A stretch of 54,195 nucleotides of DNA from Clostridia bacterium (GCA_017502975.1 JAFVTV010000002.1:1-54195), one strand, 5' to 3'. Positions 16,752-25,800 are shown, numbered from the stretch's first letter. Program-made: numbers and translations. The notes: generated from the sequence alone by a model not told the origin.

Positions 16752-18749
16752 ATGCAAAGAATTGGCGTATTTATCTGTCATTGCGGTACAAACATTGCCG
16801 CAACGGTTGACGTAAAGGCTGTTGCCGAAGCGCTTGGCCGTGAGCCCGGTGTCGTTTTCTCCACCGATTACCAATACATGTGCTCGGAGTCGGGTCAGAC
16901 CCTGATGCGCGATGCCATTCGCGAGCATAAGCTCTCGGGTGTTGTCGTTTGCTCCTGCTCGCCCCGTATGCACGAGGCAACCTTCCGCAAAGCGGCAGAA
17001 AAAGAGGGGCTGAACCCCTACATGGTTGAGATCGCAAACATTCGTGAGCAGGTATCCTGGATACATAAGGATGTTGCCGAGGCAACCGAAAAGGCAATTA
17101 TCCTTGGCCGTGCCGCCATCGCAAAGGTGCACCTCAACAAGCCCCTGACGGCAGGCGAGAGCCCTGTTACAAAGCGCGCGCTTGTCATTGGCGGCGGTAT
17201 TGCGGGCATTCAGACCGCGCTTGATATTGCCGAGGCAGGGTTTGAGGTTGACATTGTGGAAAAGGAGCCTACGATCGGCGGTAAAATGGCGCAGATCGAC
17301 AAGACCTTCCCCACGCTTGACTGTGCCGCTTGTATCCTTACCCCCAAGATGGTGGATGTGGCACAAAACGATAAGATCAAGATCTTCTCCTACAGTGAGG
17401 TGGAGTCTGTAAAGGGCTTTGTCGGTAACTTTAAGGTAGCGATCCGTAAAAAAGCGCGCTTTGTCGATGAGGATAAGTGCACGGGCTGCGGCATTTGTAC
17501 CGAAAAGTGCCCGCAGAAAAAGGTTCCCAACGAATTTAACATGGGGCTTGATACCCGCCGTGCCATTTACATTCCCTTTGCGCAGGCAGTGCCGAAGGTG
17601 GCGACTATTGACGCAAATTACTGCACGATGATGAAAACAGGCAAGTGCGGCGTTTGCCAAAAGGTCTGCGGCGTAGGTGCTATTGACTATAAGCAGCAGG
17701 ACGTGATCGTGGAGCGCGAGTACGGCGCGATCGTTGCGGCAACGGGCTTTAACCCGATGAAGCCGACGCAGTATGACGAGCTTGGGTATTCGACCTGTGA
17801 GGACGTTGTCACCTCGCTTGAGCTTGAGCGCTTGATGAACGCGGCAGGCCCGACGGCAGGAACACTCCTGCGCCCCTCCGACAAAAAGCACCCCCACACC
17901 GTTGTGTTTGTGCAGTGCGTGGGGTCGCGTTGCGATGCTGAAAACGAGAAGGGCAAGCCCTACTGCTCTAAGATCTGCTGCATGTATACCGCAAAGCACG
18001 CGATGCTCATTCGCGAGAAGTACCCTGATACCGAGGTTTACGTATTCTATATTGACGTGCGTACCCCCGGCAAGAACTTTGATGAGTTCTATCGCCGCGC
18101 GGTAGAGCAGTACGGTGTGCATTACGTGAAGGGTCAGGTTGGTAAGGTCGTTGAGGATAACGGCGTGCTGAAGGTGCAGGCAAGCGACCTTTTGTCGGGC
18201 GAGCAGCTTCACATCGATGCCGATCTTGTGGTTCTTGCAACCGCAGTTGAGCCCGACAAGAGCGCGCGCTCTATTGCCACGATGCTGACTGCCAGCATGG
18301 ATACCAACGACTTCTTTACCGAGGCACACGCAAAGCTTCGTCCCGTAGAGAGCCCCACGGCGGGCATCTTCCTCTCGGGCGTTTGCCAAGGCCCGAAGGA
18401 TATTCCCGAAACGGTTTCTCAGGCAAGCGCTGCCGCGGCAAAGGTCATTGGCCTGCTTGCCAAGGATAAGCTTACCTGCAATCCCTGCGTGGCTGAATCC
18501 GATGAGCTGCTTTGTAACGGCTGCTCCTCGTGTGAGAAGGTATGTCCTTACGGCGCCATTACCTATGCCGATAAGGAGTTCCGCGGCCCCAATCGCACCA
18601 CCCTTATTCGCCGCGTAGCGAGCGTAAACCCCGCAGTATGCCAGGGGTGTGGTGCTTGTACCGTGGCTTGCCCGTCGGGCGCGATGGACCTGAAGGGCTT
18701 TTCTAACAGACAAATCATGGCGGAGGTTGACGCAATATGCAAGATGTAA
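16752..18749 (+). CDS. hdrA: HdrA-like flavoprotein, putative bifurcation site
   Basis: 665 residues. Order of parts: N-terminal IGVFICHCGTN Fe-S domain; FAD-binding Rossmann fold at GGGIAGIQTALDIAE (about residue 145) with the TLDCAACILTPKM Cys segment; inserted ferredoxin motifs CTGCGICTEKCP and CGVCQKVCG; thioredoxin-reductase-like second half with FVQCVGSRC; C-terminal CNGCSSCEKVCP and CQGCGACTVACP. In methanogen and bacterial complexes HdrA's FAD is where an electron pair is bifurcated, one to ferredoxin and one toward HdrBC. This member keeps all parts. It overlaps flxD by 13 bp. Confidence 0.94.
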   Translation: MQRIGVFICHCGTNIAATVDVKAVAEALGREPGVVFSTDYQYMCSESGQTLMRDAIREHKLSGVVVCSCSPRMHEATFRKAAEKEGLNPYMVEIANIREQVSWIHKDVAEATEKAIILGRAAIAKVHLNKPLTAGESPVTKRALVIGGGIAGIQTALDIAEAGFEVDIVEKEPTIGGKMAQIDKTFPTLDCAACILTPKMVDVAQNDKIKIFSYSEVESVKGFVGNFKVAIRKKARFVDEDKCTGCGICTEKCPQKKVPNEFNMGLDTRRAIYIPFAQAVPKVATIDANYCTMMKTGKCGVCQKVCGVGAIDYKQQDVIVEREYGAIVAATGFNPMKPTQYDELGYSTCEDVVTSLELERLMNAAGPTAGTLLRPSDKKHPHTVVFVQCVGSRCDAENEKGKPYCSKICCMYTAKHAMLIREKYPDTEVYVFYIDVRTPGKNFDEFYRRAVEQYGVHYVKGQVGKVVEDNGVLKVQASDLLSGEQLHIDADLVVLATAVEPDKSARSIATMLTASMDTNDFFTEAHAKLRPVESPTAGIFLSGVCQGPKDIPETVSQASAAAAKVIGLLAKDKLTCNPCVAESDELLCNGCSSCEKVCPYGAITYADKEFRGPNRTTLIRRVASVNPAVCQGCGACTVACPSGAMDLKGFSNRQIMAEVDAICKM

Positions 18750-19171
18750 ATTATAGACCCAAAATCGTAGCGTTTTGCTGCAATTGGTGCTCGTATGCGG
18801 GTGCTGACCTTGCAGGCTCAAGCCGCCTTGCATATCCTGCGGACGTCAAGATCATCCGCGTGCCCTGCTCCTGCCGTGTAAACCCCTTGTTTATTCTGCG
18901 CGCCTTTCAGCGCGGTGCTGACGGCGTGATCATGGCAGGCTGCCACCCCGGTGACTGCCACTATACCAGCGGCAACTATTTTGCACGCCGCCGCATGACG
19001 CTCCTGTTCTCGATGCTTGATTACCTCGGCATTGAGCGCGAGCGCACGCGCGTTGAGTGGATCTCGGCAGCAGAGGGTGCAAAATTCTCGAAAACGATGA
19101 ACGAATTTGCGGCAACCATCGCCGCACTTGGTGAGAACAAGAGATTGGAGGATCTGCGATGCAAGAAATGA
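18737..19171 (+). CDS. MvhD/FlxD-like iron-sulfur adaptor
   Basis: 144 residues of the MvhD family: FCCNWCSYAGAD, VPCSCRVNP and GCHPGDCHY carry the conserved Cys pairs of its 2Fe-2S cluster. MvhD docks the electron donor to HdrA. In hydrogenotrophs the donor is MvhAG hydrogenase; no hydrogenase subunit is present here, and the donor module is FlxABC instead. It overlaps both hdrA (13 bp) and the next gene (13 bp), so the complex is translated in a fixed ratio. Confidence 0.9.
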   Translation: MQDVNYRPKIVAFCCNWCSYAGADLAGSSRLAYPADVKIIRVPCSCRVNPLFILRAFQRGADGVIMAGCHPGDCHYTSGNYFARRRMTLLFSMLDYLGIERERTRVEWISAAEGAKFSKTMNEFAATIAALGENKRLEDLRCKK

Positions 19172-20130
19172 TGAAAAAGCGCGCCATAGAATTGCTTGCC
19201 AACGGCACGTGTGACCGTGTGCTCGGCTGGACAAACGGCGACTTTGCATATGACCAGACTCCTGCGCTCTTTCGCACCGAGCAGGAGTTGGAGGAAGGGT
19301 TCGTTTATAACGGCTTTTCTGCCGCAAATCTTTCTAAATATCTTGTAAAGGAATGCCGCGCGGGCGGTAAGATCCTTGTGTTCCTCAAGCCCTGTGATAC
19401 ATACAGCTTTAATCAGCTTGTAGCCGAGCACCGCATCAAGCGTGAGATGATCTACGTCATTGGCGTTGCTTGCGATGGCAAGGCAGACGTAGAAAAGCTG
19501 AAGGAGCAGGGAATTGACGGCATTACTGCCATCAAGGAAGAGGGCGATACGTATGTCGTATCCACCATTTACGGGGATAAGACCGTGAAGAAGGAAGACG
19601 TCCTTGCCGAGCGCTGTGTGAATTGCAAGAGCCGCAAGCACATGGTATACGATGAGCTCATTGGCGAGGCGGGCGACGTGATTGCCGACTGCGGTCGCTT
19701 TGATATGGTAGAAAAGCTTGAGGCTATGACGCCCGACGAGCGCTACGAGTTCTGGCGCGGCGTGCTTTCGCGCTGCATTCGCTGCAACGCCTGCCGCAAC
19801 GTCTGCCCCGCTTGCACCTGTGAGCAGTGCATCTTTGACAACCCCAAGTCGGGTGTGGCGCAAAAGGCGGCGGCAAACTCCTTTGAGGAGAATATGTTCC
19901 ATATCATCCGTGCTTTCCACGTGGCAGGCAGATGCACCGACTGTGGCGAGTGCTCTCGCGTATGTCCCGAGAACATTCCGCTTCATCTTTTGAACCGCAA
20001 GTTTATTAAGGATGTAAACACCTTTTACGGTACGTATCAGGCAGGCGAGGATCCTGCCGCAAAGCCCCCGCTTGGCAGATACGAGAAAAACGATATCGAG
20101 CCCGGTGAGGCAGGAGGTGTAAAGGCATGA
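19159..20130 (+). CDS. FlxC-like 4Fe-4S protein (FrhB/FdhB-related)
   Basis: 323 residues. The first 200 residues resemble the beta-subunit fold of F420/formate dehydrogenases (ILVFLKPCDTYSFNQL, MIYVIGVACDGKADVEKLK), with extra Cys in RCVNCKSRKH. The C-terminal third has CIRCNACRNVCPACTCEQC and CTDCGECSRVCP, two 4Fe-4S clusters. I place it as the FlxC/FlxB-type ferredoxin subunit of the NADH module; which Flx letter it deserves is uncertain. ATGA overlap with the next gene. Confidence 0.8.
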   Translation: MQEMMKKRAIELLANGTCDRVLGWTNGDFAYDQTPALFRTEQELEEGFVYNGFSAANLSKYLVKECRAGGKILVFLKPCDTYSFNQLVAEHRIKREMIYVIGVACDGKADVEKLKEQGIDGITAIKEEGDTYVVSTIYGDKTVKKEDVLAERCVNCKSRKHMVYDELIGEAGDVIADCGRFDMVEKLEAMTPDERYEFWRGVLSRCIRCNACRNVCPACTCEQCIFDNPKSGVAQKAAANSFEENMFHIIRAFHVAGRCTDCGECSRVCPENIPLHLLNRKFIKDVNTFYGTYQAGEDPAAKPPLGRYEKNDIEPGEAGGVKA

Positions 20131-21152
20131 AAAAGCTATCTTCTGCAAAGCTGAATGAATTTTTTGCCGCCATTGCGGCAAGCAAAGCGCTCTACCTGCC
20201 CGTGGATAACAAGAGCGGCAAGGCAGAGTATAAGAAGTGGGAAGCGGGCGAGGAAATGAGCAAGGCGCTCAATACCGTGCGCTCCGCGAAGGATTTCTTC
20301 TTCCCCCAGACCGAAAACCTGATGGAATTCAAGATGGACGGCAAAAGGGTTGAGGTCATCGACACCCGCGCTGAGGCTGAGGATTTTGTGATCTTTGGCG
20401 TGCGCGCGTGCGATGCCGCAAGCTTCAAGATCCTTGACAGCGTCTATCTTGTTGACCCCGTTGACAGTTATTACAAAACGCGCCGCGAGCATGGCGTGGT
20501 TGTAACGCTTGCCTGCGGCAAGCCTGCGGAAACCTGCTTTTGCAAGGTCTTTGGCATTGATGCGGCTGACCCCGCAGGTGACGTGACCGCTTGGGAGACC
20601 GATGGCGCTTATATGCTGCGCGCCAATACCGAAAAGGGCGAGGCGTTGCTTGACTCTGTTGGCGCACTCCTTGAGGAGGGCGATGAGGCGGCAGTAGCGG
20701 CGGCACAGGCAAAGACGCGTGAGATTATCGAAAGACTTCCGCTTTCCTCGCTTTCTACCGAGGGGCTGGGCGTTGGCAAGACCGCGGAGCTCTTTGACCG
20801 CCCCGAGTGGAAGACCCTCTCCGAGGCATGCCTTGGCTGTGGCACCTGCACCTTTGTCTGCCCCACCTGTCAGTGCTATGACGTGCGCGATTTTGACACG
20901 GGCAACGGCATCAAGCGTTTCCGCTGCTGGGATTCCTGCATGTACTCCGATTTCACGCTGATGGCACACGGCAATTCCCGTAATTCTCAAGTAGAACGCT
21001 TCCGTCAGCGCTTTATGCACAAGCTGGTGTATTATCCCGACCGTAATAACGGCACCTTTGGGTGCGTGGGCTGTGGCAGATGCCTTTCCCGCTGCCCCAT
21101 TTCCATGAATATTGTAAAGGTAATGAAGACAATGGGAGGTAAGAACAAATGA
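20127..21152 (+). CDS. FlxB-like 4Fe-4S dicluster protein (AsrA-related)
   Basis: 341 residues. The body matches the subunit family of anaerobic sulfite reductase A and sulfhydrogenase beta (DFFFPQTENLMEFK, VIFGVRACDAASFKILD). Two clusters close the chain: CLGCGTCTFVCPTCQC and CVGCGRCLSRCP. It starts in an ATGA overlap with the preceding gene and ends in another with flxA, so it is built as part of one complex. Likely carries electrons between FlxA and the MvhD-like protein. Confidence 0.85.
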   Translation: MKKLSSAKLNEFFAAIAASKALYLPVDNKSGKAEYKKWEAGEEMSKALNTVRSAKDFFFPQTENLMEFKMDGKRVEVIDTRAEAEDFVIFGVRACDAASFKILDSVYLVDPVDSYYKTRREHGVVVTLACGKPAETCFCKVFGIDAADPAGDVTAWETDGAYMLRANTEKGEALLDSVGALLEEGDEAAVAAAQAKTREIIERLPLSSLSTEGLGVGKTAELFDRPEWKTLSEACLGCGTCTFVCPTCQCYDVRDFDTGNGIKRFRCWDSCMYSDFTLMAHGNSRNSQVERFRQRFMHKLVYYPDRNNGTFGCVGCGRCLSRCPISMNIVKVMKTMGGKNK

Positions 21153-21976
21153 ACACCGAAACCTTGATCCCTTACGTTGGTATCGTTACCGAGATCACAC
21201 AGCAGACCCCCGATGTAAAGACCTTTCGTGTAGAGGCGCCCGGCGGCGGCAAGCTCTTTGAGCACAAGCCCGGGCAGTGCGCTATGCTCTCGGTGCCCGG
21301 CATCAGCGAGGCAATGATCTCGATTACCTCCTCGCCCACCAACACCGAATATATGGAGTTTAGCGTAAAGAAGTGCGGTTGCCTTACCGAATGGCTGCAC
21401 GCCATGGAGGTTGGTCAAATGATCACTGTGCGCGGCCCTTACGGTCGCCATTTCCCCGTGTATGATGAGCTGCTTGGCAAGGATCTGTTGATCATTGCCG
21501 GCGGTATCGGCCTTGCGCCTGTGCGCTCTGTTATCAACTACGTGCGCGACAATCGCGACAAGTTTGGCACGGTGGATATCGTTTACGGCTCGCGCTCCAA
21601 GGATGACCTTGTGTACTACAAGGAGATCGTAGAGGAGTGGATGCAGACCGAGGGCTTTAACGTTCACCTCACCATTGACAACCCTCAAGAGGGGTGGGAT
21701 GGGCACGTTGGCTTTGTTCCCAATTTCGTCAAGGAGCTAAACCCCGATCTTAAGAAAACCGTTTTGATGTGCGGACCGCCCATCATGATCAAGTTTACGC
21801 TTGGGGGTCTGATGGACCTTGGCTTTAAAAAGGAGCAGGTCTACACCACAATGGAGCTTCGCATGAAGTGCGGTATCGGCAAATGCGGCCGCTGCAACAT
21901 CGGCAACAAGTACGTGTGCAAGGACGGACCCGTGTTCCGCTTTGATGAGCTTGACGAGCTGCCGAGCGAATACTGA
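21149..21976 (+). CDS. FlxA-like NAD(P)H-binding flavoprotein (AsrB-related)
   Basis: 275 residues. FAD domain (ETLIPYVGIVTEITQQTPDV, FKPGQ-like HKPGQCAML), NAD(P)-binding domain (LLIIAGGIGLAPVRSVI, DIVYGSRSKDDLVY, LMCGPPIMIKFTL), and a C-terminal 2Fe-2S motif MKCGIGKCGRCNIG...VCKDGPVF as in dihydroorotate dehydrogenase B. This is the entry point for NADH (or NADPH) electrons in FlxABCD-HdrABC sets, described in Desulfovibrio. ATGA overlap with flxB; 18 bp before frdB. Confidence 0.88.
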   Translation: MNTETLIPYVGIVTEITQQTPDVKTFRVEAPGGGKLFEHKPGQCAMLSVPGISEAMISITSSPTNTEYMEFSVKKCGCLTEWLHAMEVGQMITVRGPYGRHFPVYDELLGKDLLIIAGGIGLAPVRSVINYVRDNRDKFGTVDIVYGSRSKDDLVYYKEIVEEWMQTEGFNVHLTIDNPQEGWDGHVGFVPNFVKELNPDLKKTVLMCGPPIMIKFTLGGLMDLGFKKEQVYTTMELRMKCGIGKCGRCNIGNKYVCKDGPVFRFDELDELPSEY

Positions 21977-21994
21977 TAAGGAGAAACCACAGAA

Positions 21995-22666
21995 ATGGAA
22001 AAAATGGTAAATATATACCTGTACGGTAAAAAATACGAGGTGCCCGCAAGCCTGACGATCATGAACGCCATGGAATACGCAGGCTACCAGCTGGTGCGCG
22101 GCGTTGGCTGCCGTTGCGGCTTTTGCGGCGCTTGTGCCACGATCTACCGTATCAAGGGCGAAAATGAATTAAAGACCTGCCTTGCTTGCCAAACTAAGGT
22201 AGAGGACAATATGTACATCGCAACGCTCCCCTTCTTCCCGTTGGTAAAGCAGCCCTACGATATCAACAAGGTAAAGCCCACCGAGCAGATCATGATGCAG
22301 CTTTACCCCGAGATCTATGCTTGCGTTGGCTGCAATGCCTGCACCAAGGCCTGCACGCAGGAGCTTAAGGTCATGCAGTACATCGCTTACGCACAGCGCG
22401 GCGAGTACGAGAAGTGCGCGGAGGAATCCTTTGACTGCGTGATGTGCGGCGTTTGCTCGTCGCGCTGCCCCGCAGGCATTACCCACCCGCAGGTCGGGCT
22501 TCTCGCAAGACGCCTCACGGGCAAGTACCTTGCACCCGAAACAAAGCATCTTTTAGATCGCGTTGCCGAAATTGAGGCAGGCGATTGCGAGGCGGCGCTG
22601 AAGGATATCATGGCAAAGACGGCTGAGGAGCTCAAGGAGCTCTACAACAACCGCGATTTTGAGTAA
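21995..22666 (+). CDS. frdB: FrdB/SdhB-like three-cluster iron-sulfur protein
   Basis: 223 residues. The N-terminal plant-type 2Fe-2S domain is marked by GCRCGFCGAC...CLAC; then CVGCNACTKACT and CVMCGVCSSRCP for two 4Fe-4S clusters. It resembles the fumarate reductase/succinate dehydrogenase iron-sulfur subunit or the N-terminal part of TfrB, thiol:fumarate reductase, but without TfrB's HdrB-like tail. No quinone-binding membrane anchor gene (frdC/D, sdhC) is anywhere in the operon. I infer a soluble partner that passes electrons from Hdr/Flx to FrdA. ATG has GGAG upstream. Confidence 0.8.
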   Translation: MEKMVNIYLYGKKYEVPASLTIMNAMEYAGYQLVRGVGCRCGFCGACATIYRIKGENELKTCLACQTKVEDNMYIATLPFFPLVKQPYDINKVKPTEQIMMQLYPEIYACVGCNACTKACTQELKVMQYIAYAQRGEYEKCAEESFDCVMCGVCSSRCPAGITHPQVGLLARRLTGKYLAPETKHLLDRVAEIEAGDCEAALKDIMAKTAEELKELYNNRDFE

Positions 22667-22678
22667 GGAGGCACGACA

Positions 22679-24328
22679 ATGTATACACAGGAAATGTTAG
22701 AGTCCATTAAAAAAGTGGAAGCAACGCGTGCCGAGCGCTTAGCCAATGTGAAGGCAGGCATCCACCCCCGCCGCATGACGGCAGAGGAAAAGGTGCAGGT
22801 CAAAATGGAGAACCACCCCGACTATATCGAGTCGCAGTTTGCTGAGCTTTCGATTGGCCCCAACAAGGGCGAGAAGGTTCCGCTTGAGCTTGCTGAGGTT
22901 TTGCAGGGCAACCCCCGCGTGACCCCGAAGGATATTGACCTCACCAAGGTTGATTACGACGTGGACGTGCTTGTCATCGGCGGTGGCGGCTCGGGCTCTG
23001 CTGCGGCAATTATGGCGCACGAGAACGGTGCAAACGTTATGATCGTAACTAAACTCCGTCACGGTGATGCGAATACCATGATGGCAGAGGGCGGTATTCA
23101 GGCGGCGGATAAACCCAACGACAGCCCCGCGCAGCACTACCTTGACGTCATGGGCGGCGGTCACTTTAAAAACGTACCCGAGCTTGTTGGCAAGCTTGTA
23201 ACCGATGCACCTATCTGTATCAAGTGGCTCAACGACCTTGGCGTTATGTTTGATAAGGAAGCCGACGGTACCATGGTCACCACCCATGGCGGCGGTACCT
23301 CGCGCAAGCGTATGCACGCCTGCAAGGACTATTCTGGCGCTGAGATCATGCGCGTGCTTCGCGATGAGGTACAAAACCGCGCGATCCCCGTGGTAGACTT
23401 TACCTCGGCAATCGAGATCATTAAGGACGAGAAGGGCAGAGCTGCAGGCGCCGTGCTTCTCAATATGGAAACGCAGGAGATCCTGATTGCGCGTGCAAAG
23501 ACCGTGGTCATCGCTACGGGCGGTGCAGGCCGTATGCACTATCAGGGCTTCCCCACCTCCAACCACTACGGTGCAACCGCAGATGGCTTGGTGCTTGCTT
23601 ACCGCGCAGGCGCGCCCCTGCTTTACGCCTACACCCTGCAGTATCACCCCACGGGTGCGGCTTACCCCTCTCAGATCTTTGGCGCACTTGTTACCGAGAA
23701 GGTGCGCTCGATCGGTGCACAGCTCGTAAACAAGGATGGCGAGCCCTTTATGTACTCGCTTGAGACCCGTGATATCTGCGCTTCGGGCGTTATCCGTGAG
23801 TGCAAGCGCGGCAATGGCGTTGATACCTTCAATGGCGGTCAGGGCGTATGGCTCGACTCCCCCATGATCGATATGATCCACGGAGAGGGCACCATTGAGA
23901 AGCGTATCCCCGCTATGATGCGTATGTACCTCAAGTACGGCATTGATATGCGCAAGCAGCCCATCCTCATTTACCCCACGCTCCACTACCAAAACGGCGG
24001 TATCAAGATCGGCGTCAATGGCATGTCCGACGTTGAGAACCTGTTTGTTGCAGGTGAGGCTGTGGGCGGTATCCACGGCGAGAACCGCCTGATGGGCAAC
24101 TCCTTGCTTGACATTATCGTATTTGGCCGTAACGCGGGTGTGAATGCTGCGAAGGTGGCAAAGGATATGGCTCCTGCAAAGAAGCTGAATCTTAACCACG
24201 TGAAGAGCTTTATGAAGGAAATGAAGGATGCCGGCATCAAGACCGACGTCGTATCTCCTCGCCTTCTGCCCCGTTACACGCACGGCAACCCCGTGTTTGA
24301 TGAGCCCAACGCAAAATTGATGAAGTAA
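22679..24328 (+). CDS. frdA: Fumarate reductase-type flavoprotein, non-covalent FAD
   Basis: 549 residues. A 95-residue N-terminal extension precedes the FAD fold (VLVIGGGGSGSAAAI). Catalytic landmarks of FrdA/SdhA are kept: QYHPTG, the Arg in LVTEKVRSIG, HYQNGGI, and HGENRLMGNSLLDIIVFGRNAG. The His that binds FAD covalently in membrane FrdA (in SHTVAAEGG) is replaced by Asn (ANTMMAEGG), as in soluble members. So this should be a soluble fumarate reductase with non-covalent FAD. Its place after flx-hdr genes and fumC fits fumarate, though other enoate substrates are possible. 12 bp after frdB. Confidence 0.85.
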   Translation: MYTQEMLESIKKVEATRAERLANVKAGIHPRRMTAEEKVQVKMENHPDYIESQFAELSIGPNKGEKVPLELAEVLQGNPRVTPKDIDLTKVDYDVDVLVIGGGGSGSAAAIMAHENGANVMIVTKLRHGDANTMMAEGGIQAADKPNDSPAQHYLDVMGGGHFKNVPELVGKLVTDAPICIKWLNDLGVMFDKEADGTMVTTHGGGTSRKRMHACKDYSGAEIMRVLRDEVQNRAIPVVDFTSAIEIIKDEKGRAAGAVLLNMETQEILIARAKTVVIATGGAGRMHYQGFPTSNHYGATADGLVLAYRAGAPLLYAYTLQYHPTGAAYPSQIFGALVTEKVRSIGAQLVNKDGEPFMYSLETRDICASGVIRECKRGNGVDTFNGGQGVWLDSPMIDMIHGEGTIEKRIPAMMRMYLKYGIDMRKQPILIYPTLHYQNGGIKIGVNGMSDVENLFVAGEAVGGIHGENRLMGNSLLDIIVFGRNAGVNAAKVAKDMAPAKKLNLNHVKSFMKEMKDAGIKTDVVSPRLLPRYTHGNPVFDEPNAKLMK

Positions 24329-24518
24329 TAAGGGCATCTTCCCCGCCCTTTCTTGAAGGGCGGGGGAGAGCCACTCGCGCTTATCTTGAAGTTATTTGAT
24401 GCGGCGATAGCCGCAAACCCTCGCGGGAGAACGCATTTTGCCCAAAAAGCCCATAACGGAGTAGTTTTTGTGCGAAATACGCTCTCCCTACAACACAATT
24501 TTTTTGGAGGCATTTCTC
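24329..24518 (+). promoter_or_regulatory. Hairpin-bearing gap before the exchanger gene
   Basis: CCCCGCCCTTTCTTGAAGGG lies at 24340-24366 with a perfect stem but no T run, so it may attenuate rather than end transcription, or protect the upstream mRNA. GGGAGAACGCATTT and AAATACGCTCTCCC pair across 24425-24488. TTGGAGG at 24504-24510 serves the next gene. Confidence 0.45.
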
Positions 24519-25721
24519 ATGATCGAATATCTTGGTGGTGTAACCGGCTCGCTCCTTTCCACCATTTTTATTGCCTTTATCATCGCTGCGCTCGGTTATC
24601 TTTTGGGCGCGATCGAGATCAAGGGCATTTCGCTCGGCACGGCAGGTGTGCTGCTTGTAGCGCTTGCCTACGGTGTTCTTTGCAACTATGTACCGAGCTT
24701 CACGATCGGTGCAAAAACCATCTCACTGTTCAACGCAGGCAATTTTAAACTGATCTCCAGCATCGGTACGGCAATGTTTGTGACTGCCGTGGGTCTGATC
24801 GCAGGCCCCAAGTTCTTCCGCACCTTCAACCGCAAGTCACTTTCCTATATTGTAATGGGAATTGTTGTCATCACTGCGGGCGCACTTACCGCTGTTGTTC
24901 TTACCCTTGTTGATTCCGGGCTTACTCCTGCAATGGCTGTCGGTCTTCTCACGGGCGGCCTTACCTCAACGCCCGGCCTTTCCGCCGCGCAGGACGTGGT
25001 TTCGGAGAGTGCCGATGCTCTCAGTCAGCTTACCGCAGGCTATGGCATCGCGTATTTGTTTGGTGTGCTTGGCGTGGTGCTGTTTGTGCAGATCATGCCC
25101 AAGGTCCTTAAGGTTGACATTGACAAGGAGCGCGAGTCCTTTGTGGCTGCCGCCGCTGTCGAGATCAAGAAGAGTGAAAAGCAGTATAAGCAGCTTGATC
25201 CCTTTGGATTTTTCCCTTTCTTCCTTGCCATTGCCCTTGGCTGCGTGATCGGCGCCATTAAGATCCCCGGCATCAACTTCTCGCTCGGCACCTCGGGCGG
25301 TACGCTTGTGGCAGGCCTGATTATCGGTCACTTTGGCCACATCGGCCCGATCGATTGCCGCCTCAAGAAGGAAACGCTCAACTTCTTCCGCGAGCTCGGC
25401 CTTGTGCTCTTCCTCATTGGCGCAGGCGTGCCCGGCGGTGTGAATTTTGTTTCTAACGTAAAGGTTTCCTACTTTATCTACGGCGCTATTATGACGCTGG
25501 TGCCCATGATCCTTGGCTTTGTGCTGGGTAAGTTTGTGTTCAAGCTTTCCATTTTCAACAACCTTGGCTCTATCACGGGCGGTATGACCTCAACCCCTGC
25601 ACTTGGCGCCTTGATCAGCACCGCTAAGACCGACGACGTTTCCGCTTCTTACGCGGCAACCTACCCCATTGCGCTTGTGATGGTGGTGCTGGCAGCGAAG
25701 ATCATTTTGATGGTGTTCTAA
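24519..25721 (+). CDS. AspT/SucE-type dicarboxylate or amino acid exchanger
   Basis: About 400 residues, 10-11 hydrophobic helices. Two inverted halves each carry the family motif: LTGGLTSTPGLSAAQ and ITGGMTSTPALGALI (aspartate:alanine exchanger family). The central loop (about 30 residues) lacks the two TrkA-C domains of E. coli YidE/YbjL. Known members include AspT and the succinate exporter SucE1 of corynebacteria. After fumC and frdAB, succinate export is the simplest reading, with malate or aspartate uptake as an alternative. ATG 24519 has TTGGAGG 8 bp before; the longer frame is spacer. Confidence 0.8.
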   Translation: MIEYLGGVTGSLLSTIFIAFIIAALGYLLGAIEIKGISLGTAGVLLVALAYGVLCNYVPSFTIGAKTISLFNAGNFKLISSIGTAMFVTAVGLIAGPKFFRTFNRKSLSYIVMGIVVITAGALTAVVLTLVDSGLTPAMAVGLLTGGLTSTPGLSAAQDVVSESADALSQLTAGYGIAYLFGVLGVVLFVQIMPKVLKVDIDKERESFVAAAAVEIKKSEKQYKQLDPFGFFPFFLAIALGCVIGAIKIPGINFSLGTSGGTLVAGLIIGHFGHIGPIDCRLKKETLNFFRELGLVLFLIGAGVPGGVNFVSNVKVSYFIYGAIMTLVPMILGFVLGKFVFKLSIFNNLGSITGGMTSTPALGALISTAKTDDVSASYAATYPIALVMVVLAAKIILMVF

Positions 25722-25756
25722 AACGCAGTTGGGTTTTTAGCGCAAAAAAGAAAAAG

Positions 25757-25800
25757 CAACCGCCATCCCCACCCGAAAGGAGGGGAGGCGGTTTTTTGCG
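25757..25800 (+). terminator. Terminator of the fumC-frd operon
   Basis: AACCGCC...GGCGGTT outer stem with an inner CCCC/GGGG pairing, then TTTTTT. Closes the 11.7-kb operon. Confidence 0.8.

Noticed and set aside
16545-18833. 762-codon minus-strand frame opposite hdrA
   Set aside because: Antisense artefact of GC-biased third positions; the + strand HdrA is unmistakable.
16752-21976. Sulfite reductase (Asr) or hydrogenase operon
   Set aside because: AsrA/AsrB-like subunits are present, but no siroheme AsrC and no hydrogenase large subunit; with HdrABC and MvhD-like genes, Flx-Hdr fits better.
22739-24337. 532-codon minus-strand frame opposite frdA
   Set aside because: Same reason: FrdA motifs are all on the + strand.
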